A DNA stretch of 64,000 nt from Kalmanozyma brasiliensis GHG001 (taxonomy: Eukaryota > Basidiomycota > Ustilaginomycetes > Ustilaginales), in NCBI RefSeq assembly GCF_000497045.1, contig NW_015961957.1, positions 372,001 to 436,000 on the forward strand, written 5' to 3'. Both the position numbers and the translations under genes were made by a program. The notes under the pieces were generated by a model that was not told where the DNA came from, searched no databases, and worked only from the letters and a program-made list of their open reading frames with translations. Below, one piece after another: positions 50,731-60,357 of this stretch; positions within the stretch are counted from its first letter, which is position 1, and each line of letters starts with the position of its first letter.

Positions 50731-53700
50731 TCACTCATCCTCCTCTTCCTCCTCGATGATCTGTACGGGCTTGTGGAACCCCGCAATCCTGCTTCCTGCC
50801 TGTTGCTGTCCTGCTTGCTGTTGCTGCTGTGCTTGTGGCGCGACTGATTCGGCCTTGGCAATGCCCAATCCGGCCGTCGCTGTCGTACTGCCCTCGCCGA
50901 CCTCGCCCAGGCTGCCCATCGGAGCTCCAGTCTTCGGCGGCGAGTGCAGCGTGGTGGAGAGCGTCTTGGGAGCAAATTCGTTGCCCAAGCTCAATGACAC
51001 TTGGTTTGATCGCGCAACGAACGCCGTCGGGGGAGGTTGGAAGATGTTCCTCACCCCCGCATAGCGCGACGAGAACGGCGCTGCGCCACGCAAGGCGTGT
51101 GCAGATCCGGATCCGGACGAGTCAAAGCTGCTCGAGTGTAGACTCGAGTATCCCGTGCTGTTGCTCAGCGCTGCAAAGTTGCGCGTGGCGTACGGCGAGG
51201 AGGAGGCGACACTGCTTCGAGTCACCGTGCTCGACATGGACGAGTGCGAGCCCAGCTGACCAAGGCCGCCCGAGTAGGTCTGTTCCTCCTCTTCGTCCGT
51301 CCAGTCATCGTCGTCCCTATTCGCAAAGACGTCTCGCAGCTTGGGCTTGCCATCCGTGCCATCGCCGTCAGCAGATGCTCTGCCAGCAGGGGCCTGGATC
51401 GGAGGCGGCGGGTCCACAGGTCCAGCCCAGCACGGCGGGGGCCGACCCCAAGAGTGTCTCCATGTTCCAGTGCCTGTCGCTGGAAGCCCTGACAAACTGC
51501 CAGGCACCACAGCGGGAGGACCGTCCGGATTGCCAAATGCACCGCCTCGGCTCGAGAGCTGAGGCGAGCCGCGAATGTGACTCCCGTGCAGGTGCGGATT
51601 GGCAGAAGGCGGACCGTACGGCGAACGTGTCTTGTGAGCGACAAAGATGCTCTGTGCGACCACATGTTGGTGACCCGAGTGGATCGCCTCGGCAGGGTTA
51701 CGCGTGTCAGGTCGTCCGCCGATCTCGAGCGAATGACGAGGAGTACTGCGGTGAGACCGCCTTGCGCCCAATGCACCTGCTTCGCCATCCTGGTCAGCGT
51801 CCGCGCCCAACTCGCTCACACCCGTTACCACACGTCCGGGAGACGAGCCGCGCGATCGGATCGACGAAGGCCGCGAGTCGTGACGGAATGAGTTGTGGCG
51901 ACTGGGACTGCCTGACGACGACGCATAAGTGCGATGCCTACGTACCATGGCGCTGCCATCGTGGCTCGGTCTAGGATGACGACGTCCGCTTCCCGTAGAG
52001 TAGACACTGCCTGCCTGGCCAGGGCGATAGGCCGAACTCGTGCTTCCCGTCGAGCCTGCCTTGCCGTGCAGCCCCGACCGCGGCGCGGCGTTGGAATGCG
52101 CGAGCGAGTGGGAGCTGCCTGGCCGACTGGGACGCGAGGCACCGGCCGGCGCTCCCATGTCGGTGACATAGTCACCATACAGCGTGCCAGTGGGCGTGAT
52201 GCTGCCTGCACTCAGCCTTCGTATGTTGGCCGGTCGATTCATGCTCTGCTGGAAGCTGTTAGGGGGTGGATCAAAGTGCGCCTGATACGAGCTGCCATTC
52301 GAAGATCGGCGACTGACGGTACCAAGGTTCGGGCTGCGGGGTCCATTGCGACGGGGAACACCGGTCTGCTGGTAGAGATTCGATCGGCGACGAACACTTG
52401 CGCTTCGGGAAGGCGTTCCAGCAGCAAACGTAGAAACACTTCCGGAAGCGCCGAGCGTGCTCGCAGGTGACCTGGTTGCGCTGGCACCATCCTCGACCCC
52501 AATATTGCGGTACGCTGGGGTGCCCTTTTTGCCTGCCTTTGCTTTTCTTGTTGGCTTTTCGTTGCCGCCGAGCCAGGTCCGCACCGTTGCAATGAAGGAT
52601 GAACCGGCCTTGCCACGCGAGGCTTGCTTTTCGCTTCCTTGCGGCGTCCCCGACAGGGTGCTGAAGGAGTCCTGGGATGCTGAAAGCAACGTGCCGTCGC
52701 CCTTTTCGCGTGCAGAGCCTGCATTCGATTGCTTGATCGATTCGGGGAGGGACGGCGACGGTGAAGCTGAATCTGCACGGCGCTCCATGCCCTTGACGCG
52801 GTCCAGATCCGTCTCGGCGCCTTGTTTGCCAAAGCTTTTGCGCGGCTTGTCTAGAATCTCGGCCGGGGTCCTCTTTGGCGTCGAAGGACTCGAGAGGATG
52901 CCCAACATCGAGTCTTTGACATTGGAGACAGTATTGCGGCGGCCAAAGAGAGCAGAGCCTCTGCCACCTTCTAGAGGCAGCGCTTCGCCGGCAATGACGA
53001 CCTGGTCGTGAAGCGGCAAGGGAGGCGGTGACGTGCGTCCTTTGTCTTTGGCACCGAGCATGGTTTGCGCAAACTGCTTCATCGAAAGCGAATTGCTGCG
53101 GGGGCGACCCGTGTGTGAATTGCGTCTCGCTTTCGATCCTTCTGACGTTGGGCTGCCTCCGACCAATGTGGTTGCCATCTGGTGCAGCTTGGAAGGGCTG
53201 GCGACAGCGGCGGCAGTCGTATGGCGATGTTGTGAAGTCGGTCTGTGGGCTGCAGAGTCCGGGGCGCTTGTAACGCTTCGGTCGTTGATCAAGGGACGTG
53301 TCGCTGCAGCTGTCGGCTCGATAGGCATAGAAGAGGACGGCGGCAACGAAGGATCGCGATGCGCTACCGAAGTGACTCCTGGCATGGCTTCCGAAGCGGA
53401 TGCATGAAGGGCAGGAAGCGGCGACACATCGAGCACCTCATGCGACACAACCGTCTGCAGACGCCGATTTGTCACTTCTGCCAGGGCCGAGTTTTCGGAT
53501 TTGGAAGGCGGCAATGATGATCTTGGATACGCTCGCGGTTGCGACGTGTCCTCAGACAATCTTGCTGGATCTTTGGCAGGGAGCGAAGGCTGCCGGAAAT
53601 GGGAAGCCGTTTGACTCGGAGCGGTGGATGCAAGAGGTGATGCCAGGTCAACGGTCGCAGGAGCAGCTTCGAACGCTGGTGGTACCACGGCAGGTTGCTC

Positions 53701-55551
53701 CTTCTGACGGTCCTTGGCCTTTCGCAACAGCATCCACCACGTTGCACCGCTTGCATCACAAGCGTCCGTGACGACGCTATGCACCATCTGTCCTACATCC
53801 ATGCCGAGCGCGTCGAGCTGAGTGAGCAAGGTTTGTTCCACGACAGTGGAGAAAGTGGCGGGTTGAAGATTGGCAAGCTGCGAGATGTAGTCGACCGGCT
53901 TGCGTCCCAAGAGGGGAGGATGGTGATCGGACAGTGCGCTGGACGAGAGTGATCGACGTTTTGTCCTGGACGGAGTGCGATGGTGACCACGAGAAGAGCC
54001 TTGCGATCCTCGCTTGGCCAAAGGAACAGACTGATACAAGGGCGCTTGTGCGTCTTCGGCGTCAGCGTCCGAGCTCGTGGGCAGCTCGTGATGGGTGGGT
54101 AATGACGTGGATGTGGACTTGATCGAGTGTCTGTGAACACCGCCAATGGAAGCATCGCTGCCGTTGGAGCCCAAGCGCCGAATGGTGGTCTGAGACTCGT
54201 TGCGATGCAAGCCCATGGCGTGCTTGCTCGTTTGTGGTGCTGCATCCGCGTCAGCAGGAGCAGGATCCTGCGGTCCTGCGATGGTTGAATCCATCCCGTC
54301 TCCGGCGGCTGCGATCTCATCTGTGCGGCTGAGGCTGTCTGCAGTGGTGGGGTCGGTGAAGTCGGTGGTAGACGAGCGACGGTCACTCGATTCGCTATCG
54401 CTGCGACCAGAATGGTAGCTTCGTTCCGATATCGCTGTTATGACTGCGTGATGCTTGTGTGCTGCATCCAAGGGCTCGTTGTCGATCTGCGGAGCGACAG
54501 CCGGAGCCACGGCATCGGCCTGGTCTATGTGTGACTCTGCAGGAAGACCATCTTGCGGCGCCGATGCTGTCGCCTGTGAGGCATGCTTGCTGTCAAAGTA
54601 GTCTGCAGCTTTCTCGTCTTCCTCGACGGTGGACATGGGAGTGTGGACCATGGTCTTCATGAACCAAGGGTGTGTCAGGATGGAGTGGATGCTTGGGCGC
54701 TTGGTGGGATCCTGCTGGAGTATCGACGTAACGAGGTTGTGCGCTTCTTCGGAGAGGCTTTCTGGGATCTCAAAGTCGCCTCTGAGAATCTTGTCCTTCA
54801 TGACGGATTCGTCGTCATCATCGAAAGGCAAGGCTCCGCACAGAAGAGCGTAAAGGATGACACCAAGCGACCAGACGTCGACCTCTGCGCCTGTGTACTT
54901 CTGGCCGGACAGCATCTCGGGAGCTGCATAACCGGTGGTGCCACAGAAGGTGTCCATGAGACGCTTGGCCTCGAATTCGCGGGTGAAGCCAAAGTCACCG
55001 AGCTTGACATTGCAACGCTCATCGAGGAGAATGTTCTCGAGCTTGAGATCTCGATGGACAATACCTTTGCTATGAACGTAGGCGACGGCAAGACAAAGCT
55101 GGCCAAAGATTCTGCGAGCTTCAGGCTCTGCAAGCACTTCGTTTTCGACGAGGTAGTCGTAGAGCTCGCCGCCGGCACAAAGTTCGCTGACCATCCATAT
55201 GTACTGTTCTGTTGCGATGACTTCGTAGAGCTGCATGACGTTTGGATGGTGGAGTCGTCGATGGTGGTGGATCTCGCGGGTGAGGCTGGCAGACTGAGCC
55301 TTGGGTATCTGTTTGATAGCGACGCGTGTGTTGGTGAGACGATGGAGTCCGAGACGGACTTTGCCAAAGGTACCTTCTCCGATGGGACGCTGTAGGGTAT
55401 AGTTGCCGACCATCTTGAGTTTCGAAGAAGCGAGCTCCTTGCCCAGCTCTTGGTAGGCCGAGGCAAGAGCGGCCTTCTGATTGATGGTGGAGCCGGCACC
55501 GCCATTCTGGCTGCCATGCTGATAAGCTCTGCGAGCGCTAGACTGGCTCAT
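50731..55551 (-). CDS. Large serine/threonine protein kinase, KIN4/ppk1-like
   Basis: A 1606-residue intronless frame. The kinase domain covers about residues 50-298: GEGTFGKV (58-65), VAIK with K80, Glu93 in TREIHHHRRLHHPNV, HRDLKLEN (catalytic D169), DFG (186-188), and the activation segment TFCGTTGYAAPE (201-212). The whole core is intact, so it should be active. The sequence (REIHHHRRLHHP, LYEVIATEQYIWMVSELCAG, DFGFTREFE) points to the CAMK/AMPK-related KIN4 (yeast), Ppk1 (fission yeast), KfsA (Aspergillus) group. Members act in spindle-position control, septation or morphogenesis. Residues 305-1606 are Ser/Pro/Arg-rich and disordered, with short Gln runs near the end and a final acidic tail (IIEEEEEDE). 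Subfamily assignment is moderate. Confidence 0.85.
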   Translation of the reverse strand: MSQSSARRAYQHGSQNGGAGSTINQKAALASAYQELGKELASSKLKMVGNYTLQRPIGEGTFGKVRLGLHRLTNTRVAIKQIPKAQSASLTREIHHHRRLHHPNVMQLYEVIATEQYIWMVSELCAGGELYDYLVENEVLAEPEARRIFGQLCLAVAYVHSKGIVHRDLKLENILLDERCNVKLGDFGFTREFEAKRLMDTFCGTTGYAAPEMLSGQKYTGAEVDVWSLGVILYALLCGALPFDDDDESVMKDKILRGDFEIPESLSEEAHNLVTSILQQDPTKRPSIHSILTHPWFMKTMVHTPMSTVEEDEKAADYFDSKHASQATASAPQDGLPAESHIDQADAVAPAVAPQIDNEPLDAAHKHHAVITAISERSYHSGRSDSESSDRRSSTTDFTDPTTADSLSRTDEIAAAGDGMDSTIAGPQDPAPADADAAPQTSKHAMGLHRNESQTTIRRLGSNGSDASIGGVHRHSIKSTSTSLPTHHELPTSSDADAEDAQAPLYQSVPLAKRGSQGSSRGHHRTPSRTKRRSLSSSALSDHHPPLLGRKPVDYISQLANLQPATFSTVVEQTLLTQLDALGMDVGQMVHSVVTDACDASGATWWMLLRKAKDRQKEQPAVVPPAFEAAPATVDLASPLASTAPSQTASHFRQPSLPAKDPARLSEDTSQPRAYPRSSLPPSKSENSALAEVTNRRLQTVVSHEVLDVSPLPALHASASEAMPGVTSVAHRDPSLPPSSSMPIEPTAAATRPLINDRSVTSAPDSAAHRPTSQHRHTTAAAVASPSKLHQMATTLVGGSPTSEGSKARRNSHTGRPRSNSLSMKQFAQTMLGAKDKGRTSPPPLPLHDQVVIAGEALPLEGGRGSALFGRRNTVSNVKDSMLGILSSPSTPKRTPAEILDKPRKSFGKQGAETDLDRVKGMERRADSASPSPSLPESIKQSNAGSAREKGDGTLLSASQDSFSTLSGTPQGSEKQASRGKAGSSFIATVRTWLGGNEKPTRKAKAGKKGTPAYRNIGVEDGASATRSPASTLGASGSVSTFAAGTPSRSASVRRRSNLYQQTGVPRRNGPRSPNLGTVSRRSSNGSSYQAHFDPPPNSFQQSMNRPANIRRLSAGSITPTGTLYGDYVTDMGAPAGASRPSRPGSSHSLAHSNAAPRSGLHGKAGSTGSTSSAYRPGQAGSVYSTGSGRRHPRPSHDGSAMVRRHRTYASSSGSPSRHNSFRHDSRPSSIRSRGSSPGRVVTGVSELGADADQDGEAGALGARRSHRSTPRHSLEIGGRPDTRNPAEAIHSGHQHVVAQSIFVAHKTRSPYGPPSANPHLHGSHIRGSPQLSSRGGAFGNPDGPPAVVPGSLSGLPATGTGTWRHSWGRPPPCWAGPVDPPPPIQAPAGRASADGDGTDGKPKLRDVFANRDDDDWTDEEEEQTYSGGLGQLGSHSSMSSTVTRSSVASSSPYATRNFAALSNSTGYSSLHSSSFDSSGSGSAHALRGAAPFSSRYAGVRNIFQPPPTAFVARSNQVSLSLGNEFAPKTLSTTLHSPPKTGAPMGSLGEVGEGSTTATAGLGIAKAESVAPQAQQQQQAGQQQAGSRIAGFHKPVQIIEEEEEDE

Positions 55552-56307
55552 GGTGGCGATGCTGCTGTGCGCTTAGAACCTGGCTTGGTGCATCCGTTCA
55601 AGAGGAGCTCATTGGTGATGATGAGGCCATGTGAGCTGTGGGCGCGATATGGCAGTGCATGGTCCCAGCAAATAAGGGCGAAAGCGCGAAACACCTTTGG
55701 CTGATCTCGACAAGGAAAGGCGTGGTGAAGCGATGCGATGCGCGATGAGTCTGGCGCTTTTGTCGGTCGCGGATGATGCTGATCAGGAAGGAGCGAGATG
55801 GTTGAGAATGGGCAGCGATGGTCTCAGATTGACAGTGAGTGCACTATGCGGCGACTGCTCTGGCTGAGCCCAAAAGGTGACAACCGCCAGTCGGATCGGC
55901 TAAGAAGGCCCGACCAAAAATAAATGCAACTGCAGCTCGCCCAATCTTTCCTTTGACGGTCCGCGTGGGAGCGTGACAAAGAGCGGCTGATGAAGCATGC
56001 CAATCGGTGGCAGCATGGATGCAGCCAACGCTACTTTGTGCGACACGATGCTGTATGAAGAGAACCTCGTGCTCCTCTCTAGAACAGCCCGTATATGTAA
56101 GAGATCCTATTGGTCGCGTCTAGTCTCAATCGAACCGGGTTCGGTGTCCTGGACGAGAAAAGCTGCTGTTCGCAAAAGGTGAGATTGCGCGACTAATGTA
56201 CAAATGAGGATACCGAGGTGCTGACAGACGGTCGCAGACGCCGCAACGGAACAAGTCTGAGAAGCTGACTGGTAATGGTGGCGTCCTTGCCAAGTAAAAG
56301 AAGTGCT
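55552..56307. promoter_or_regulatory. Promoter region of the KIN4-like kinase gene
   Basis: These 756 bases lie between the zeta-COP stop and the kinase ATG, both on the minus strand. They contain the kinase promoter and leader. An A/T-rich patch (AAAAATAAATGCAAC at 55915-55929) is present. No gene is recognised. Confidence 0.4.
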
Positions 56308-56940
56308 TCAGAGACCTCCCTGCAAGATGCGCTGTGCGACTCGCTCCTTGAGGCTCGAGTATGCGCTCATGATTGTTTGCTCGTTGATCTGGATCTCGTT
56401 GACGTCCGGTCGGGGTCGAGACACACGTGATGCGATGGTAGTGCTGTCCGTCTCGAGAATGATGCCGTCGTCCACCGTCTCGTCCAATGCGAGCGTGACC
56501 AGATCCAAGTTTTCCAAGATGGCACGCTTCTCCACCTGATGACGCACCAGCATGCTCGTCGCATCGTAGAAAGCGCTCAGCACTCCCGACAACATCAGTT
56601 CGTTCTCCGCTGCGGGTCCGACGACGTAGAAGATGACATCGAGCGAAGCCTTGAAAAGGATCAGATGCGAGTCGTAGAGCACAATGTCGCCCGTCGCTCG
56701 TTTTGTCTTATCAAAGATGGCCTTCTCGAAGGCGCGCTGCTCCTTCAATGTCGCCAATGGGTTCTTGGCTGCGAGCTGCGGTGTTGTGGAAGTAATTGCG
56801 TTCTGCTGTGCGGGAGTGGCTGTCGAGAGGAAGCTGGCAGCATGCGGAGGCTGGTAGTATTTGGCGATGACTCGGTTTCCATCGGTGTCCAGGATCAATA
56901 CCGCCGAGGTGGTGTATAGTGTCAGGTTGTTGAATGTCAT
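56308..56940 (-). CDS. RET3: Coatomer subunit zeta (zeta-COP)
   Basis: A 210-residue, intronless, full-length protein. The longin-type fold is typical: LTLYTTSAVLILDTDGNRVI and AKYYQP at the start, then KAIFDKTKRATGDIVLYDSH, LILFKASLDVIFYVVGPAAE, NELMLSGVLSAFYDA and LDETVDDGIILETDS. Zeta-COP pairs with gamma-COP in the F-subcomplex of COPI, the coat for Golgi-to-ER and intra-Golgi vesicles. An Ala/Pro/Thr-rich insert at about residues 34-62 is longer than in animal zeta-COP but common in fungi. The start is divergent from the palmitoyl-protein thioesterase gene. Confidence 0.95.
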   Translation of the reverse strand: MTFNNLTLYTTSAVLILDTDGNRVIAKYYQPPHAASFLSTATPAQQNAITSTTPQLAAKNPLATLKEQRAFEKAIFDKTKRATGDIVLYDSHLILFKASLDVIFYVVGPAAENELMLSGVLSAFYDATSMLVRHQVEKRAILENLDLVTLALDETVDDGIILETDSTTIASRVSRPRPDVNEIQINEQTIMSAYSSLKERVAQRILQGGL

Positions 56941-57352
56941 CGTGTATCAGCGTCGCCGCAGTTTGTGAGGCGAGTAGACGCTCTGAAGGGGGTTGGTGAG
57001 ACGGAATGGTGTTGGTCTCGAGAAAGCTTGCTTGCTGGATGAATTCGGTTGACGGGCGCCTTCTTGGCTTGAGCGCATTTCCAGCTCACGCGTGCCCGCT
57101 GCTCAGAATTTGTCTCGTGCGAGTGATGATAGCTTTGTCTCTCAAGACCCTGCATGCAGGATCGGCGAGCTGCTTCGGTGTCGCTGTGCCGCGCTCATGG
57201 CTGAGTTTTCAGCAATGACAGATTCGGAGCGCCTTCGGCAGCACAGCAGGACCCTTTGACCAGCGAGCTCCCACCTCTCTGCCCACCTTCTTCACCCTAC
57301 ACCACCTCAAAGCAACACCTTGGCCGCCTCCATCCCCGCCAGATTTTGCACA
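56941..57352. promoter_or_regulatory. Divergent promoter region, zeta-COP / PPT1
   Basis: These 412 bases separate two divergent start codons of secretory-pathway/lysosomal genes. The plus-strand side is C-rich with CACCTC and CCACC blocks. No clear TATA box or other gene is seen. Confidence 0.45.
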
Positions 57353-58570
57353 ATGCGGGCCACTCTTGCTGGTGTTCTTGGCCTTCTGGCCGCTTCGGTC
57401 ACGCTTCTGTCCTGCCCAGCGCAAGCTGTTCCCTTCTCGCTGATTCCCAAGCCGCATCCACTCGTCATCTGGCATGGTCTCGGCGACAGCGCCCATTCCG
57501 AGGGCATTGAAGAGTTCATGTCGCAGCTCAAGGAGGCTTTTCCAGGTCTCTATGTCCACTCAGTCTCTCAGGATGAAAGCAGCGACTCGGAGGATCGCAA
57601 GCAGGGCTTCTTCGGTCACGTCAACGATCAGGTTCAAAACGTGTGCGAACAGCTTGCTAGCGTCGACGAGCTCAAGGACGGCTTTGATGCCATTGGCTTC
57701 TCCCAAGGGGGTCAATTCCTTCGCGCATACGTGCAGCGATGCAACACACCTAAAGTGCGCAACCTCGTCACCTTTGGCAGTCAGCACATGGGCATCGCTG
57801 ATCTTCCGGCTTGCGGTCCCACCGACTTGCTCTGCCGAGTTGCCGAGGCGGCCCTGCGTGGTGGCATCTACACCGACTATGCTCAGTCGCACCTGGTCTC
57901 GGCGCAGTACTACCGCAACCCCAAGGATCCCAAAGCCTTTGCATCCTACTTGGAGAAGAACGACTTCATCAAGGACATCAACAACGAGGGCGAGGAGACC
58001 AACCCCACCTATGCCAAGAACCTCGCCTCGCTCGAGAACTTTGTGATGCTGATGTTTGACAAGGACGTTACCGTCGAGCCCAAGCAATCGTCGTGGTTCG
58101 CTTCTTACCCGATCCGCAACGAGACCGAGACCGACAAGCACGGAGACAAGAACGAACCTACGCCACTGCGTCAGAGCTCAATCTACCTCGAGGACCGCAT
58201 CGGTCTCAAGAAGCTGGACAAGCGCGGGTCGCTCATAATGGAGCTCTGTCACGGCATTCACATGCAGATTGATCCCGCTTGTCAGCTCAAGGTGTTTGGC
58301 AAATACGTTGGTACCCCATCAACAAAGCTAGACAACTCGGTGGCCAACTGGATCGACCACACCTGGCGCTGGACGCTCTACAACACGACCGGTCTGCGAC
58401 CCGAGGAGACTGCTGGACTCATCTTGACGCAGAGTTTCATGTTCCTTGGACTGTTCCTCGCGGTGCGCTTGTCCTTTGCAATTCTCGTTCGCGGCATCGA
58501 CCTTCTGTCTCGCAGGCGCAGTGACAAGGACGAGGTTCAGACTGGACCTGGTCCCATCCGACTGCCTTAG
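57353..58570 (+). CDS. Palmitoyl-protein thioesterase (PPT1-like) with C-terminal membrane segment
   Basis: From the ATG at 57353 the protein has 405 residues. A signal peptide (about 1-25, LGLLAASVTLLSCPAQA) is followed by the PPT fold: PLVIWHGLGDSAHSEGIEEF (36-55), the nucleophile in IGFSQGGQFLRAY (Ser117), the acid in FDKDVTVEPKQSSWF (Asp238), and the base in CHGIHMQI (His303). All three catalytic residues are present. PPT1 removes palmitate from cysteine residues of proteins in lysosome/vacuole. Unlike soluble PPT1, the protein ends with a hydrophobic helix (about 361-384, SFMFLGLFLAVRLSFAIL) and a short basic tail. In fission yeast, PPT is fused to a multi-membrane dolichol-pyrophosphate phosphatase (Pdf1); here only one membrane segment follows. 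An upstream ATG at 57320 is less likely. Confidence 0.92.
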   Translation: MRATLAGVLGLLAASVTLLSCPAQAVPFSLIPKPHPLVIWHGLGDSAHSEGIEEFMSQLKEAFPGLYVHSVSQDESSDSEDRKQGFFGHVNDQVQNVCEQLASVDELKDGFDAIGFSQGGQFLRAYVQRCNTPKVRNLVTFGSQHMGIADLPACGPTDLLCRVAEAALRGGIYTDYAQSHLVSAQYYRNPKDPKAFASYLEKNDFIKDINNEGEETNPTYAKNLASLENFVMLMFDKDVTVEPKQSSWFASYPIRNETETDKHGDKNEPTPLRQSSIYLEDRIGLKKLDKRGSLIMELCHGIHMQIDPACQLKVFGKYVGTPSTKLDNSVANWIDHTWRWTLYNTTGLRPEETAGLILTQSFMFLGLFLAVRLSFAILVRGIDLLSRRRSDKDEVQTGPGPIRLP

Positions 58571-59029
58571 AAGCTCGGAGGCGTGTTACGACAGCGTCAG
58601 TATACCCCGGAGCACATCTAGCTCTCCTCATCACAAACGCTGTACAATAGCCCCATCAGGACCATGCATGTCAGGATCGTCCAAATCGCCGCCAGCTACG
58701 CTTTGCTAAGCCTGTCTTTCTCACGAGACGAGGCTCTTTTTTGTGTCGCAATTTCCGAGCCGAGTTCTTTTTGCCGCGCTGATACTGGACCCTGACTAAG
58801 TTCCCCGCCACCGACTCGAGCGATCTTCTCCACCATTTCGACTTGCACTAGCAGCCCGGCCGACCAGCCCCGTCTTGGCATGGTCCATGTCCTTGCTAGG
58901 TGCAGCCCACATCTGGACTTGATCCCACTCGTCTGACGAGGTGACCTTTTCTTCACAGCGAGATGAGGACTCAGCGAAGGATACCCGCAACCTGACTGCA
59001 TTACAGAGAACGAGGCCCGAGCTGCCTGG
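58571..59029. other. Intergenic region between PPT1 and the DNA glycosylase gene
   Basis: These 459 bases contain the 3' end of the thioesterase gene and the promoter of the glycosylase gene. A minus-strand frame at 58696-59116 is not recognisable. No other element is seen. Confidence 0.35.
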
Positions 59030-59944
59030 ATGCATCAGGACATGATTAGACGACAAGCGCCACAGCCGGTGAGGCGGAGCACCCGGATCCGTCAAAAAAC
59101 ATCGCCATACTTCCAATGCAAGAAAAAAGGAGCGTCTAGTGTCTCAAGAGCCTCGACGAAGCCACAAGGAGCCAACGCTGAGACTGCAGGAAGCAAGAGT
59201 CGCCCCACAAAATTGAAGAGCAAAGCGGCTCCGAAAGCGACGAAGGTCAAGAGCGAGGATGACGCCGAATCGAAGCCCGAGGTGGAACGAGTGCACGGTT
59301 TGGCGCGGGAGGCCAACTTCTACGGCCTGATCCAGGAGATCGTAACGCCCAATGTCTTTCGCTTGCTCGTAGCAACCTGCTTGCTCAATCAGACGAAGGG
59401 GAGAGCAGCTATGCCCGTGTTCTGGGAGCTGCTCAGACGCTGGCCGGATGAGCATCGCTTGGCGAAAGCAGACTTGGTGGAGCTGACGGACCTGCTTCAA
59501 CCCATCGGGCTGCACAACATCCGCGCACGGCGACTCATCAATATGGCACAGACCATGGTAGAGATTCCGTACGATGAAAAGAACTTGTTCAAGAGTCGAG
59601 ACAGGACCGCACCAGACACACCGATTGGCATCTATCCAGGTGTCGGACGATATGCTATCGACAGCTGGAGGATCTTTGTCGCTGGCGGAGGAGCCAGCGT
59701 TGGCTTGGACGGTCAGAAACCAGTCAGCCCCTTTGACACAGTGTCGGTCGTTGCGCTGCCCAAGAAGAAAGAGGCGCTTGTTCTGCCTCCTGCTGAACCA
59801 CGACCCGCTATCGAGCCAGAGTGGAAGTCTGTTATGCCTCTCGACAAGGAGCTGCGAGCCTACCTCATCTGGCGATGGGCTCAGGAAGGGCAGCAATGGG
59901 ATCCACTGCGCGGCGTCGTCCCGGCCTCGTCCGATTCTCAGTGA
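59030..59944 (+). CDS. MBD4-like HhH-GPD DNA glycosylase without methyl-CpG-binding domain
   Basis: A 304-residue intronless protein. Residues 1-85 are basic, with the motif KTSPYF (23-28), and probably nuclear. The glycosylase domain follows: LIQEIVTPNVFRLLVATCLL (100-119), the NQTKGRAAMPVFWELLRRWP segment, LLQPIGLHNIRARRLINMAQ, and the HhH hairpin IYPGVGRYAIDSW with catalytic Asp211. PLDKELRAYLIWRW corresponds to the PxDxxLxxYxxW end of MBD4. MBD4 removes T or U from mismatches arising by deamination of methylcytosine or cytosine. About 45 extra residues (218-262) separate the two last motifs. No MBD is present. Substrate preference cannot be read from sequence. The first Met or Met5 could be the start. 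Confidence 0.87.
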   Translation: MHQDMIRRQAPQPVRRSTRIRQKTSPYFQCKKKGASSVSRASTKPQGANAETAGSKSRPTKLKSKAAPKATKVKSEDDAESKPEVERVHGLAREANFYGLIQEIVTPNVFRLLVATCLLNQTKGRAAMPVFWELLRRWPDEHRLAKADLVELTDLLQPIGLHNIRARRLINMAQTMVEIPYDEKNLFKSRDRTAPDTPIGIYPGVGRYAIDSWRIFVAGGGASVGLDGQKPVSPFDTVSVVALPKKKEALVLPPAEPRPAIEPEWKSVMPLDKELRAYLIWRWAQEGQQWDPLRGVVPASSDSQ

Positions 59945-60357
59945 GCCCTTCACTGTGACATTCTTGTCCTTGGCATTCATTTCATGTAGTCACCTCGAGT
60001 CATTCAGCATCGTTGAGATGATACGAAGATCCTTTGTAGCAAGCTGAGCGTCAGCGAGTCATATATCCTCGGCGAATTTATGGCCATGGTCCGTGAGCGG
60101 TGAAATAGGCGCCAGGAGCACGAGCCTGCATGACTTGCGCACAAGAATTCGCCGTTGTCGATTGAGTCAGATGCACGTTTGCTTCCAGACTGCGCAGTGT
60201 TGCTCTTGCAGATTTCATTCCAACAGATTCGCTGCAGAGCGACCCTCTTCCCTCTCAACCACCACAATCAACGCATAGACATCGTTGATACACGCTCTGC
60301 CATCCTCTAGAGATCCTGTTCAGCTGTAGCAGCTAGATCGCTCCATCTCTCGTCATC
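59945..60357. other. Intergenic region
   Basis: These 413 bases hold the glycosylase 3' end and the promoter and leader of the phosphatase-like gene. No gene, RNA or repeat is recognised. Confidence 0.35.

Noticed and set aside
50829..51974. Plus-strand 381-codon open frame
   Set aside because: Antisense to the disordered C-terminus of the KIN4-like kinase; Arg/Ser/Cys-rich and without motifs.
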